Positions 1-10,590 of a stretch of DNA of 64,000 bases are shown here, in pieces. Source of the DNA: Incurvaria masculella (Eukaryota > Arthropoda > Insecta > Lepidoptera > Incurvariidae); NCBI GenBank assembly GCA_946894095.1, contig OX335651.1, positions 13,290,501-13,354,500 on the forward strand. The letters run 5' to 3'. The notes under the pieces are model-generated. The model saw only the letters and a list, made by a program, of their open reading frames with translations. It ran no database searches and was not told the origin of the DNA. The position numbers and the translations under genes are program-made. Each line of letters begins with the position of its first letter. The first letter of the stretch is position 1.

Positions 1-43
1 CAATTGCAACGTGATGTAAGGTTGCTCATTATTAAAAGGCGCT

Positions 44-806
44 ATGGATCCTAGTTCCATTGTAAGCTTCAATAATGATACTACGCTGAAAGCGGAATAT
101 GGAGGCGGTGGTCCGAGGGAGGTCAATGTTCATGAGCTGGCTCTGCACGCTATGCGCGACCGCTGCCTTCTGCTGCAGAGGCGCGTTCAGGCCCTTGAGA
201 ACGATAACATGCGGCTTAAGCTCGACGGGTCGGAGCGTGGCCCCTACCGACCTCTCGACGACGACGAGCGTACGCTTCTCCGCCGGCAGCTCGGCGATCT
301 TACCAAACAAAAGTCCCAACTTTTGCACCACGTCTTCATGGTAACTTGCGAAAACAAAAATCTCTGGAGCAGAATCGCTGGATTGAAGAAAGCCACCAAA
401 CGTGAATTAACCCCATCGAATAATCCAGACCTCGAAGACAGCCCGCCGAAACATGCACGATTGCTTCGCACTAACACTTACATTCACAGTACTCCCAAAG
501 TTGACGTCGGACAAGAAAAATATTCGGAGACTAGCCTGGAGGAAATATCGCTCAAATTGATCAACAGCTATATACAGGAAAAGTCTCAGCTTGTGGAGCA
601 ATATGAGCAGATGTCAGAGCTGCAGAGTGCTGAGGAGCTTTTGAATTTGGACTCTATTGGGTTCGCCTACCTGGAGGAGCCCGGTACAGATTCCCTAAAA
701 GAGTTGAGAAGTCAAACGGAAAAGTTGTTGAAGCTGAAGAAAGAAATATCGAAGCAAGAGGCTGACTTGATAGCTGTGCTCAGTAATGTAGAGAAGTTTG
801 TTAGCG
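44..806 (+). CDS. spn-F: Probable spindle-F homologue, exon 1 (coiled-coil part)
   Basis: First coding exon of a two-exon gene; join with 2093-2475 gives 381 residues. It starts at the ATG in GGCGCTATGG, and the 43 bases before it are probably 5' UTR. It ends at the donor AGCG|GTAAGA, leaving one base of a Glu codon (phase 1). Residues about 30-62 (motif LALHAMRDRCLLLQRRVQAL) and about 165-250 look like coiled coils; residues 118-155 are polar and probably disordered. N-terminal coil, total length and C-terminal zinc finger together resemble insect spindle-F, a cytoplasmic adaptor that in Drosophila binds the IKK-epsilon kinase Ik2 and acts in oocyte polarity and bristle growth. The coding nature is clear; the name is from memory of family layout. 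A TAX1BP1/NDP52-type adaptor is the alternative. If the intron were retained the frame would run to 883 and end in a stop. Confidence 0.85.
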
Positions 807-2092
807 GTAAGAATCTCTTCCCGTTACCAATTTTTGCTACCAGTTTATCCTTCCCTTACTTTTCTCAGAATAAAACATGTTGAATTTTTTAAGCAATAAC
901 GTTACAATAATTTTTGTTTAAACATATAAGGGCTGTAATAGTGCTCTGCGGAGCGGCTGAACCGGGCTGGTTGATTGGATGTGGTTGGTTGGACTGCGTA
1001 CTTTTTAGGGCATGGTTATATTCCTCCTGCGATTCTCACATATACTCGAATCAAAAATGAGCATCTCAATGTCTACACACCATACATTATAATAATCAAA
1101 TTCGACTCGAGCGCCTTAAAAAGTATGGAAAAATTATTTTATTAACATCCTATGCGGCTGTAAGTGGAATTTTACTGTTCAAGACGTAGATACATATTTC
1201 ATTCTACTTTCAGCTCAATAAAAATGTTTGACCAACTGCCAGTAAAACGAGAATATCGTTGACTGCATGAGCACTTGCTCCGGCAACGCTGTTGAAGGAT
1301 TTAAAAAAATGTGCAGGGATCACTGTAGCGCAATGTAAAATCCAGTACTGAAACCCTCAATGCACTACCACTGGCCTAAATGGAGGTTTTTTTATGCAAC
1401 CTGACATGGATGGCTAATACCACACAACCACCGTTATAATATTAGCCCAATACACCACATTCCTGAAGGAATTAGGTGCCATGGCTGGATATTCCCTGTG
1501 TCAGCATGGCTACATTGAACTGGATGGAAAACATGGACAATTTTTCATTGCCGCTTCAACCCAGACGGGCTTAACCCTAACACCTAGGGAAAGAGGACCT
1601 ACAGTTTTACATGGGTTCCGAATCATGATACAGCTCGCATTCATAACGAAACGCACTTATCCAACTCAGAGAGGCATGAAAGGCAAGTCGTCGAGCCCCT
1701 AGACCACAAGCTGTATAATTATGTTATTGGTTATCTCTAATCTCACAACGCAAACATATAATTGAAACATTTTTGAAATTGCTTTAAACATTCATAGTTG
1801 TATTTGAGGGAACTGTCAAAATTTTATACGCTGATTATAACCAGATTAACCGTACAAAATGTCATTTAGTATGGAAATAATGTATGTATTAAAGTTGGGG
1901 CACCCTGAATTCTATTTTCAATGTTTTAGACTGACAAGCCCCTGCTTATGATTTATTTATCATTTTATTCACGGTTATCCCTTTATGTGTATAAATAAAC
2001 CATTTTTTTTTATTACCTGCACGGTGCATGATATATATGACAATATTTTTTAAGAAATGCAATGCCCTTACCTCGTTTTATTTTTTTTGCAG
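807..2092 (+). other. Intron of the spindle-F-like gene, with repeat insertion
   Basis: Bounded by GTAAGA and TTTTGCAG. Most of it is AT-rich with no coding signal. A - strand copy of the LINE/SINE tail family occupies about 1385-1690 (listed separately). Confidence 0.75.
1385..1690 (-). repeat. LINE/SINE 3'-tail family copy
   Basis: Begins with a T-run (reverse of a poly(A) tail), then GACATGGATGGCTAATACCA and the body shared with copies near 24060, 25900, 33500, 38700 and 54000. The far end carries the segment that reads TCTGAGTTGGATAAGTGC on the - strand, also found near 27330 and 33270. Inserted in the spindle-F intron, antisense to it. Confidence 0.7.
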
Positions 2093-2475
2093 AAGGTAGA
2101 AAATGTCATAACTGCACCCAAAAGCCAATAATGCAGACTCCAACAGAGCACAAGGAGATCGAAACGAGTGACAGTCTAGCGGAGTGGGCGACCCCGGCTG
2201 ATTCCAACACGTACAACGAGACCCTGAGTGAAGGGACCACCACCTCCCACAGCGCTAGCAGGCGCGAGTCCAGCGCGCTAACGGAGCTTCATAGGGGCAC
2301 CAGCGAACATGACAAGATGTGCCCCATGTGCGGGCAGTTCTTTAAGAAGGGATCTCCTTTTCCTGAATTCCAGGAACATGTCGAAAAACATTTTATCGGC
2401 GAGCCGGAACCTGATTCAATGTTGGATAATAATTTTGAAATCATAACTAGTTCTGTAAACAATAATTTTATTTAG
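2093..2475 (+). CDS. spn-F: Probable spindle-F homologue, exon 2 (C-terminal zinc finger)
   Basis: Last coding exon. The acceptor is the T-run followed by TTTTGCAG ending at 2092. The first two bases complete the split Glu codon, and the reading frame then runs to TAG at 2473-2475. Residues about 259-262 contain CHNC. Residues 275-325 are rich in Ser, Thr and Glu. A compact zinc finger follows: C331 and C334 (MCPMCG), then H350 and H354 (EHVEKHF), the spacing seen in UBZ1/CCHH fingers of ubiquitin-binding autophagy adaptors. The tail is acidic. An AATAAA signal lies at 2513-2518, about 40 bases after the stop, which supports this as the 3' end. The phase match with exon 1 is exact. Confidence 0.82.
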
Positions 2476-2512
2476 TTTTAGCAAGTTTGAATTAGGGCAC
2501 CCCAGTCAAACC

Positions 2513-2518
2513 AATAAA
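2513..2518 (+). terminator. Polyadenylation signal AATAAA of the spindle-F-like gene
   Basis: Canonical AATAAA 37 bases after the TAG stop codon, on the coding strand. Confidence 0.6.
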
Positions 2519-3082
2519 TGCAATCATACTTCCATGATCACGGCAAAGCGGCCTCAGTCCGCCAGACTAAACCAAATGATACATATGCACCAAGCCCATT
2601 AGAGACGACGGAAGACAGTACCTAACTTTGGGGCGTCTAATAATAGTGGAACTTAACTTACTGTTTACAACATTGTCATGTTTTCCGGAACAATGCCTAC
2701 CTTTTTTAAAATTATTTTTAAATTGAGAATTTTCACTACACTAAGGTTTGATAATCTTTATTTTTGAATAGACAAAACAGTAGACCCCCGATCAATATTT
2801 TTGTAAATATTCTTTTATTTGACATTTAGAACGTTGCGTTGGTGTCGGCGGCGCATGACAACCTTAGCACACATGCAAGCCCGTTCTAGCGACAGCGTGG
2901 TGAAGTGTAGATGCATTTGAACTAGCCAACCCGTGGCAATAAGTGAAGTAATAACTACTTCAGCCTCACGGCAAGATAACATACCTTCTTATTCTGGAGT
3001 CTCAGCCTAACTTTTCATCGAGACAAGGTTATCTAATAGGTTGTCTAATAAGTTATGACAGGTGGTCCGTGTTTTCCATCCA
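2519..3082. other. Intergenic, no gene seen
   Basis: Stretch between the 3' end of the spindle-F-like gene and the first foldback element. A fragment of the LINE-tail family (GTCCGTGTTTTCCATCCAG) lies at about 3065-3083, directly against the next element. Nothing else recognised. Confidence 0.5.
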
Positions 3083-3232
3083 GCGGTGGCAGCACAAACG
3101 CAACGATACGGCTGTATCGATCGATAACCGTGTTTTTGTTTCGCTTTTCGTGCGAGCGGAAACGATAAAGATAGACGTTTATGGGTCGGTATAGCTGTAT
3201 CGTTCGTTTGTGCTCCCGCTGCAGCTCAATAT
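3083..3232. repeat. Short foldback MITE
   Basis: About 150 bp with imperfect inverted arms. The left arm contains AGCACAAACGCAACGATAC and the right arm GTATCGTTCGTTTGTGCT. It lies against a fragment of the LINE tail, so it may have inserted into an older repeat. Confidence 0.6.
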
Positions 3233-3342
3233 AAAGAGAGTAAGTCCTCTTTAATCTCTCCAAGAGAATAAAATTGTATGATGCTATTTCATTCTTTCTT
3301 ACAGCTCTTTTAAATAAAAGCATATATTATCAGAAGTATGAC

Positions 3343-3892
3343 TTAAGGTGGGCCATCCCGCTTAACTCCCCATACAAACGGGAAAAGAAGATCACACCCA
3401 TATTTATTTTCAGAGATCAAAAATTTTGCTCAAAATAGCTTTATTTGATCGAACTAGATGTCTGATGACCGTTGGCATTGTACAATTGTGTTTGGTTTCT
3501 AAATAAGGTCTGAAAGTTCGAATTTTTCGCGTGTTTTATACAATAACTTTGGAAGTGGATTACTCAATGATAAAATCTATACATCTTAAAAAGATTAGTC
3601 ATCAGACATAGCTTGTTTCGTGAAAATGGATAGTAAATTTAGCTTTTGTTAGATTTTTGACTACAGCGGTCGTGGTTTACTTTTAACTAGAAGTCCCTTT
3701 ATAATTAAAATTTTCGACAAATCTTACCAAATCAAAACACTATGCACATTATCTGTTTTGTGGACATGTTGCATCCGCCTCATCACGGAGTCTGTCTTTT
3801 TCTTTGAAACATAGAAGGTCCCAGAGCGCAATAGCACAGTTTTGTACCGTGCCCGCGAATGAGTAAGTCCCGCTGGGAAGAGACACCTTAAA
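3343..3892. mobile_element. TTAA-flanked MITE, copy 1
   Basis: About 550 bp non-coding element starting TTAAGGTGGGCCATCCCGC and ending in CACCTTAA. Its whole interior is homologous to the element at 4785-5347; shared segments include TTTTTGACTACAGCGGTCGT and AGAAGGTCCCAGAGCGCAA. TTAA at both borders matches piggyBac-type target use. The terminal repeats are less perfect than in copy 2, so this copy is probably older. No transposase is present. Confidence 0.75.
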
Positions 3893-4437
3893 GTGATAGT
3901 TATGGAAGTAAGATTGTATAGGCTGCTTGCTGGAGGAAATAGTGCCCTCAATCCGTCCTCTACGATTCGGCTGGAAAAGCGGAGGAAAAATCGCCACGTT
4001 ACAAAGGGCGAAAGTAGGTTGAAATAGCCTGTCGGAAAAATACTTCGGGTAAAGGTGGGTCCTTCAGTAACATGAATCATATAAACGAAGTTTGCATCTC
4101 ATTTCCAAACAATTTTTGGATGGCGAGTGTAATTTCCACGTGCTATCGGCATTTCTGTTATGTGAAAAAATCAGTGAAAACACCTTATTTAATATTAGTT
4201 GAAGCTCTTAATTGTTATTTTTCCTGTAAGTGCAGCAATAATTATTTCAGTTTTAAATTAATTTAAATAAGGATTTTTTATTGATATGTATTTTTGTTCA
4301 TTTGTTATTCCTAGGGGTATTAGGATGATTTGGAAAGTGGCAGTGGTGTAACCACCTTCTCTGTTGCTTAGTAATATTACTATTTCCATCCATATTTATT
4401 TAACTACAATAATTTTAGGTATGTGTAGTTTCAATTT
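3893..4437. other. Intergenic, no gene seen
   Basis: AT-rich sequence between the two MITE copies. Short open frames here have no recognisable protein signature. Confidence 0.4.
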
Positions 4438-4590
4438 TCGACCATTGAGGCTGGCCGTGGATCGCATTGCAAGTAAAATTATTTGTATTGTATAGTATAT
4501 TATATATAAGTATTTAGTGGTAAGGTTAATTTCGCCCAGGTTGATACCTTCGCATTGGCCTGGCATGAAAGATGACCATTTCTATGCTCA
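4438..4590 (+). repeat. Fragment of 5S-SINE body / LINE tail
   Basis: Contains CGACCATTGAGGCTGGCCGT and later GGTAAGGTTAATTTCGCCCA, matching in order the middle of the 5S-derived SINE near 25800-25920. Diverged and internally disrupted. Confidence 0.6.
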
Positions 4591-4639
4591 CATTGCAATC
4601 TGGTGTACTTCAAATCTAACATGAAGAAGTATGTACAGA

Positions 4640-4770
4640 GCGCAGCACACTCGGCGCCACCGTAGGCATTGGCATTTGCAAGGAAAACGTATTTGGGTCA
4701 AAGTCCAATGTGTGGCGTCTTCATCAGCGGGGAACGCAGCCTTTGCATTGGGGACAATGCCAACAGTCCT
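4640..4770 (+). repeat. Dispersed repeat (three copies in window)
   Basis: The segment GGCATTTGCAAGGAAAACGT followed by GGGTCAAAG is shared with sequence at about 55030-55095 and, more diverged, at about 16640-16750. No family assigned. Confidence 0.5.
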
Positions 4771-4784
4771 CTTGGAGGATTATT

Positions 4785-5347
4785 TTAAGGTGGCCCAACC
4801 CGCTCATTTCCCCATACAAAAGGGGAAAGAAGATCACGCCTATATTTCTTGTCAGAGATCCAAAATTTTGCTCAATATAGCTTTATTTGATTGAACTAGA
4901 TGTCCATTGATTGATTTGATGACCGTTGGCATTGTAAAATTGTGTTTGGTTTCCAAGTTATAACGTCCGAAAGTTTGGATTTTTCGCGCGTTTTTATACA
5001 ATAACTTTGGAGTTGGATTACGCAATGATAAAGTAAGAACATCTTAAAAAGATTAGTCATCAGACATAGCTTATTTAATCAAGATTTATAATCGATTTGG
5101 TGTTTGTTAGATTTTTGACTACAGCGGTCGTGGTTTACTTTTAGCTATAAGTCGTTTCGAAATTAAAATTTTCGTATATCTTACCAAATCATACACTATG
5201 CACATTGTCTTTTTTGTGGACAGGTTGCATCTTCCTCATAACGGAGCCTGTCTTATTCTTAGAAACAGAGAAGGTCCCAGAGCGCAACAGCACGGTTTTG
5301 TACCGTGCCCGCAAATGAGTTGAGGCCGCCGGGTTGGGCCACCTTAA
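4785..5347. mobile_element. TTAA-flanked MITE, copy 2
   Basis: Starts TTAAGGTGGCCCAACCCG and ends with its exact reverse complement CGGGTTGGGCCACCTTAA: perfect 18-bp inverted ends including TTAA on both sides. The interior matches the copy at 3343-3892. Non-autonomous DNA transposon; the piggyBac link rests only on the TTAA borders. Confidence 0.82.
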
Positions 5348-5976
5348 TTGATAATGTTATGCTTTCACCACTTATTAATTGTCATTTACTTGTAAATATT
5401 TTATCAAAATATACATATATTCTATCACATTATTAATACATTTTTGATTAAGTTTGATTATTTTCCACACTTTTTTTCTATATCTATCCAAATCATTTTT
5501 GAATAGGTTTATTGTTAAGGGTGGGGCAGAGTGTCTGTGCAGGTGTCCCAGCAAAACCAGGCTAGCTGATAAGTTTTCAACTAAATGTTCCAGCAGCTAT
5601 ATGCACAATAATTTCAACTTGTGATTCGTGCTTAAAAGGAGCTCAAATATTTTTGGACAGACAATCGTTAGCGTTTACTCTAATTTTAACTACTTTTTTG
5701 TTGTAGGTATATAGGTGTTTATTTATTAAATTTTAACCAATAAATGAATATCAATGTTATTTTATAATAAAGGAGATATGGAACTAAATAGTTTATTTTT
5801 GACCTTTTAATCATGGTGACAAGAAAAAGATATTAATTTGGAAAAGGTGATTATGCACCCTCTGCACCTAACTTCAGGGCGTCCGTTTGAAAGTTGACTA
5901 AAAAGGTGGCAAAGTACCTTTACTGGGAGTCCATTACCCGAGTCCATCCCTTGCGGCGACGCTAGGTTCGGATCTC
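5348..5976. other. Intergenic, no gene seen
   Basis: AT-rich, no coding or structured signal recognised. Confidence 0.4.
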
Positions 5977-6303
5977 CTCTTTCCCTAAAATATGGTTGAG
6001 AGGCAATGGCTATGCCCGGCGTGATGCTCGTTAACGGGTGCTGTTTGTGGGGAATGGCTCGCTCCAATTGGCAACATGTTAGATGGCTGGCATTGCCTTT
6101 ACAAATAAACTGATATTTGTCATGAACGGTTACATATGACATGAATTGTTGTACTTTATACTTTTGTAAACTTATACTGAGTGGACGTTGAAAAAGAAAG
6201 TTTCTTGCCAGTTCTTCGCTGGGATTGCCGAACTGGCTAACGATAAAATATGACAAATCCGAGTGCAGTGCACTGTCTATGGATGATGAATAAACAATAA
6301 ACA
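5977..6303 (+). repeat. LINE-like 3'-end repeat, copy 1
   Basis: Shares about 320 bases with 52975-53394, including GGCGTGATGCTCGT, TGACAAATCCGAGTGCAGTG and the end TGTCTATGGATGATGAATAAAC. The end runs into short AATAAAC-type repeats, which suggests the 3' tail of a non-LTR element. The long - strand open frame across it is a by-product. Confidence 0.65.
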
Positions 6304-6579
6304 ATTCAACAGTGTAGCGACCCTATTAATAAATTATTTACAGGATCGGTTAGATCTAATTCGAGGAATGTAGACAATGAATAGGGGCATTGCCCGTCTG
6401 TTGCGCATTTAGCGATGTATTGGTGATGGAGGGATGGCGTTATGCAGCTCCAAAGAGCATATCAATTTATATACATACCCTTACATGTTTCTAAATTCTG
6501 GGATATCAGGATATAATGATAACTTTTCTTTGAATATATGTTAAATACAATTTTAATTCTACAAACTGATGTGATGTTT

Positions 6580-6717
6580 CTAAGCTAATTCAGTTGGTTT
6601 AACATCGGTGGAGTTTGATGGCTGCTGTGTGGTTTTTTGCAGAAGATTTTTGCTGAACCACTGCGGACGTTCTTTCTTCATCTCTATAATTCGCTTGCCT
6701 TTCCACAATTCTTCAGG
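6580..6717 (-). CDS. mRpL32: Mitochondrial ribosomal protein L32, exon 4 (C-terminus)
   Basis: Last coding exon of mRpL32, join complement(6580..6717, 7344..7471, 9190..9429, 10226..10316). The acceptor is TTGTTTCAG ending at 6718. It encodes residues 154-198, beginning PEELWKGKRIIEMKKERPQW and ending at TAG. The block GKRIIE..(K/R)ERPQWF is the conserved end of animal bL32m; the last 20 residues are a polar extension. An ATTAAA hexamer lies at 6552-6557 on the coding strand, very close after the stop. Confidence 0.9.
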   Translation of the reverse strand, partial: PEELWKGKRIIEMKKERPQWFSKNLLQKTTQQPSNSTDVKPTELA

Positions 6718-7343
6718 CTGAAACAAATCATATAGTTCAACGCAGTATTCTTCTGGGATCTCCCAAGGTTAAAGTTCTATTGGCTATTCAATTTGAAAAG
6801 GAATGTTTATTCCTTTACACATCATTATTCTTAGCCTGGTTTTCACCATCTGCCGATTTATTTTAATCGACACTTAAAAGGCCGTTATTACTAAAGTGCT
6901 GATTATCTTGTACTGTTATTGATTGAAAGCTGTTAAGAAAGGCCCTTAACAACCCTAATCAGCATTAGGTAAAAAGCGTTCTAAGAGTAAGTGTAAAAAA
7001 AATATTTAAGCCACTGTCACACACTTAATTTAATGGTTGCATGCATAACCTATAATAATAATAAAAAAGATCGTAATAAAATATAGTTGGTCGGGCTTTT
7101 GCATGGCGACCACCACCAAAATGCTCGCAACTATTCATTATTTACAACATGCATGCTAAAACAGGAATTCCCGTTTATAGCATTTTATGTGACGGCTGCT
7201 AGTACTGCGACAGTTGATGTCACCCTTCATTTAACTGTGCTGACCTTGTGACTTATAAATTGCTTAGTGAGGGTTTTTTAGTTTTGCGTTTAAGGAGTAT
7301 TTTTAGCGAGACACGAAGATAAATCGTGGGCAAAGGAAATTAC
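6718..7343 (-). other. mRpL32 intron 3
   Basis: Bounded on the - strand by GTAATTTCC and TTGTTTCAG. AT-rich; no repeat recognised. Confidence 0.8.
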
Positions 7344-7471
7344 CTGTTCTGGTAGATTCTCCCCTTCATATAATACCACCACATCCTGTTCAATGGGTTT
7401 ATTGCCTAAGCTTTCTTGAATCTCCTTTTGGATTGCCTTAGTTTCCAATTCCACTTTCTTGTAGCAATTAC
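7344..7471 (-). CDS. mRpL32: Mitochondrial ribosomal protein L32, exon 3
   Basis: 128-bp exon between acceptor CTTTACAG and donor CAG|GTAATT, read on the - strand. The first two bases complete Gly111; the exon then encodes residues 112-153, beginning NCYKKVELETKAIQKEIQES and ending GENLPEQ, and ends in phase 0. It supplies C113, the fourth cysteine of the zinc site started in exon 2. The order NCYKKV - helix - VVVLYEGE matches the C-terminal half of metazoan MRPL32. Confidence 0.93.
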
Positions 7472-9189
7472 CTGTAAAGTAAAAGAGAGCATTAAATTTT
7501 TTTCACAGGCTCATATTGGGACCAGTTGCTTTACAGCAAGAGTACTACTGGCCTCAAACATATTTTAACTTTACGCTCCAGCGCATTAGAGTGCTGCAGA
7601 ATAAGTTCCGCATTCCAACTCAAGCTTGTGTAAACAACTGAGGTAAAGGCAGAGTGCGCGATTAAGTGCGATCACCGGATTGTATGGGGTATGGAGGTGC
7701 TGATTTGTATGTCAACGTCTACTATAAACTTAACACGTCCTATACAATTCGACCGGAATTGCTTTGGGAGAAAGCCTTAATTTCAAGTTGAAAATATCAC
7801 ACAATAAATCAAATCTTCCCCGGAACAATATTACCAACATCTCAACGGGTTAAATAAGAGACGATCCATTCCATATATAAAGCTAATTTCGCCCATTTAT
7901 TACCCCCTGTCCCGCTGGTTACCTATCGTAATTGGTTTATAGACCCCCCCCCCTCTCCAAATTTTGACAATATTTGACAATAAATCAAATCTTCCCCGGA
8001 ACAATAGTACCAACATCTCAACGGGTTAAATAAGAGACGATCCATTCCATATATCAAGCTACTTTCGCCAATTTATTACCCCCTGTCCCCCCTAGTTACC
8101 TATCGTAATTGGTTTATTGACCCCCCCTCCAAATTTTGAAAATATTTCACAATAAATCAAATCTTCCCCCGGAAAAATATTACCAACATCTCAACGGGTT
8201 AAATAAGAGACGATTCATTCCATATATCAAGCTACTTTCGCCCATGTATTACCCCCTGTCCCCATATCGTAATTAGTTTATTGACCCCCCCTTCAAATTT
8301 TTAAAATATTTCACAATAAAACAAATCTTCCCCCGAAAAATATTACCAACATCTCAATGGGTTAAATAAGAGACGATCCATTCCATATGTCAAGCTACTT
8401 GCGCCCATTTTTACCCCATGTCTCTCCTAGTTACCTATCGTAAGTGATTTATTGACCCGCCCTAAAATTGAGTCACCCACCCTGACAGGATTTAAACAAA
8501 AAACATTCTTATGTACTATGAACAATGGCGGACTTACGCCGATGACAACCCTAGGCCCCGGCTTATGCATCTATACGTTACGCATAACAAACACTAATAT
8601 GCACACCGCCCCTATGCCGCGGCTGTAACACTGCCGCGGCTGTTAGTCTGCCGCCCCTATCCCGTGGTATATACGGCCCATTGACAAATCCAACGCTGAC
8701 TGTGGCTACTTTACATGAACCAACATGTCTATGATAAAGCAGGTCTTGCTTCATGGTTACACATTTTATAAGCATTGAACGGCTTTTAATAAAAAAAGTC
8801 TCCTTTTTTATGAAAAGCAAAGCCAGATTTGCTTTTCTAGGTGAAACAATAATCAGAAAATATAAAGAGAGAGACAACACTAACATAAAAGCTGAAGTCC
8901 ATGGAAATCAATTGTTTTTCAATTGTTTTGTCACATTCAGGTGGGCAAAAAATTACCCATGTCCATATGTCGTAGGTGAGTATCCGCGGTTGAAAATTCT
9001 AGATGTAAACATTTTGTAGATTGTAAACGTAATGACCCATGTACACATTCGTGTGTATCGATACCATTGTAAGATTTTAAATGCATCGCCTATAGTAGCT
9101 TACATAATATTTAATAACCTACCAAATTATCTACCTACCAGGGGGTTTTAAGTATTATTTGCTATATAGAGTATGTAATTAAATATTAC
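7472..9189 (-). other. mRpL32 intron 2, with tandem repeat
   Basis: About 1.7 kb intron. It holds the four-copy tandem array at 7801-8464 and otherwise AT-rich sequence. Open frames at 8578-9019 lie inside the intron and show no protein signature. Confidence 0.75.
7801..8464. repeat. Tandem array, four copies of about 164-176 bp
   Basis: Units start with ACAATAAATC at about 7801, 7977, 8149 and 8313. Each contains CCAACATCTCAACGGGTTAA, AAGAGACGATCCATTCCATA (or a close variant) and a C-run after TTATTGACC. Successive periods are 176, 172 and 164 bp. The last unit loses the final part. It lies wholly in the mRpL32 intron. Confidence 0.9.
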
Positions 9190-9429
9190 CACATAGCACA
9201 GCCCTTTCGTGGTGATGTCCGCAGGTTGAGCAGACCTTCAGATTTGTCTTAGGCACCAGCATCTTCCACACATATTCGGGCGAACCATATTTGCGCTTCC
9301 AGCGGCGCTCAATAGTCCTCCTGAATTTTGGCACAGCCCTAAGAAATCCGTCTCCAATGAGGTCTTTCAGGGAGAAAGTATTTGCTGCTGGGATCACTTT
9401 TGGTTGCTCCACATACGCCAATGACAGAT
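9190..9429 (-). CDS. mRpL32: Mitochondrial ribosomal protein L32, exon 2 (core)
   Basis: 240-bp exon, - strand, between acceptor TACTTACAG (ending 9430) and donor TATGTG|GTAATA. It completes Asp31 and encodes residues 32-110. The segment AVPKFRRTIERRWKRKYGSP is the hallmark of the processed N-terminus of bL32m (human form KNRRTIEVNRCRRR). It is followed by C97-STC-100 and C110; with C113 from exon 3 these form the zinc ribbon of the large mitochondrial ribosomal subunit. There is no ATG at the start of this exon; TTG at 9421 is not the initiator, because the frame continues upstream across an acceptor into exon 1. Confidence 0.95.
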
Positions 9430-10225
9430 CTGTAAGTACATCATTTCTTTAGAATTGTTATTAGCAGGTTATATATGTCCACATTAAATAACTGGTAAGC
9501 CAATATTACAAAATAATTATGCTGTTTAAAGATTGTTTATTGCCGGAGATAATACATTTAAAAATGTAAAATTGCATTTTATTATCATAAATCAAGACAG
9601 ACCAAGTTATCCACTTGTTTGCCCATGGCAAGATTTCCTGCCAAGCCTACGAAATGGTTGTTTGTTCACGGCAGAAAATCCTGCCAACACGGGGTTTCGG
9701 GAGAGAGAGCTTTTTATTTTGTTTACAATAAGGTTTCATTTACTTGTTAAGGACAATGCCTACTTGAAAAGCGGAGCGGAGTAAACTGTTTCCAAAAATG
9801 CCTAGATTGTTGGATGTCGCTTTTTTCAAGGATTTTGATGTGTATGCATGCAATTGACCGCGATGCAAGGTCACATTAATAAAAGAAAGAACCCTGTAGA
9901 AAGGACTACTTTAAGAATATACTGCAAGGCAGGTAAAGCGTTAAATCAATGTATGTAGGTATAATCTAAGACACTGTTAGTGGGAGGAATTGATACGTCT
10001 CGACGAGATGCAGGTCTCGACATGGAGCTTTTAGATAAGGTCGACCGGAGTGTGCTTGGTCATCCGATTATTGGACGAATATTATATATTATTAGTTCAA
10101 TGGGTGAGTTAGTGATTGAAACAAAAAATATATGGCAGAATGAGAAACTTAAAGAGGGACTAATCGTGCAGTTATCTGAAAGACCTGTGTTAGTCATACA
10201 TAGCCCAAACACGAACATTCCTTAC
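9430..10225 (-). other. mRpL32 intron 1
   Basis: Bounded by GTAAGG and TACTTACAG on the - strand. Contains a partial tRNA-derived SINE tail at about 9803-9945. Confidence 0.8.
9803..9945 (-). repeat. tRNA-derived SINE, partial copy (tail)
   Basis: On the - strand it reads GCAGTATATTCTTAAAGTAG, then a TTCTTTCTTTTATTAATGTG segment and a TGCATACACATC segment, the same order as in the copies at 16795-16990 and 47758-47950. The tRNA-like head is missing. Confidence 0.65.
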
Positions 10226-10316
10226 CTCTTGGTGGAAATCTTCCAAAAAATTGGGACAGACAAACACGTTCTAGTTGCCTAACCATAAGAACAATGCTTT
10301 GATACCTAGGCAGCAT
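10226..10316 (-). CDS. mRpL32: Mitochondrial ribosomal protein L32, exon 1 (transit peptide)
   Basis: Short first exon found by continuing the frame of exon 2. On the - strand the ATG at 10316-10314 starts MLPRYQSIVLMVRQLERVCL and continues to SQFFGRFPPR. The donor CAAGAG|GTAAGG leaves one G, which joins AT of exon 2 to give Asp31 in frame. The 30 residues hold five Arg and no acidic residue except one Glu, with hydrophobic spacing as in mitochondrial presequences. Total protein 198 residues, close to the roughly 190 usual for the family. Phase agreement, position and composition support it; a transcript would prove it. The opposite-strand open frame 9980-10282 overlaps it and is judged spurious. 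Confidence 0.82.
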
Positions 10317-10479
10317 TGTAGGCTGGGTATACCAATGATCATAGATTAGTACTTAATTGGGGCTAATAGTCTATCAACCAAACAGAAAACTAAATAAAAT
10401 AAAGTATCACTCGTCCCGAATGCAAAATAAAACCCACATTCAAAGCATAGATAATATAATATTACTGCGTAACGTAAAC
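10317..10479 (-). promoter_or_regulatory. mRpL32 upstream region, truncated by retrotransposon
   Basis: The 163 bases between the mRpL32 start codon and the poly(A) end of the retrotransposon, ending in the 13-bp target duplication. It must carry 5' UTR and any remaining native proximal promoter. No motif recognised. Confidence 0.45.
10467..10479. repeat. 13-bp target-site duplication, 3' copy
   Basis: GCGTAACGTAAAC, identical to 15684-15696, flanking the non-LTR retrotransposon on its poly(A) side. Confidence 0.95.
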
Positions 10480-10590
10480 TTTTTTTTTTTTTTTTGTTTC
10501 TTTATCCAATGGACAGGCAAAAGCTTTCGCTATACAGCCTTCTCTTTATTGTATCTTATGGATTGTAGTCAATTCTGGAGTGTCATGTAG

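Noticed and set aside
5807..6304. 165-codon - strand ORF
   Set aside because: Lies across a LINE-like 3' repeat whose second copy at 52975 has a broken frame; no protein signature.
7801..8464. CRISPR-like array
   Set aside because: Units are about 170 bp head-to-tail without short repeat/unique spacer structure, in a eukaryotic intron.
9980..10282. 100-codon + strand ORF as a gene
   Set aside because: No ATG at its start (GTG), no recognised domain, and its right part overlaps mRpL32 exon 1 on the other strand, which has phase, presequence and splice support.
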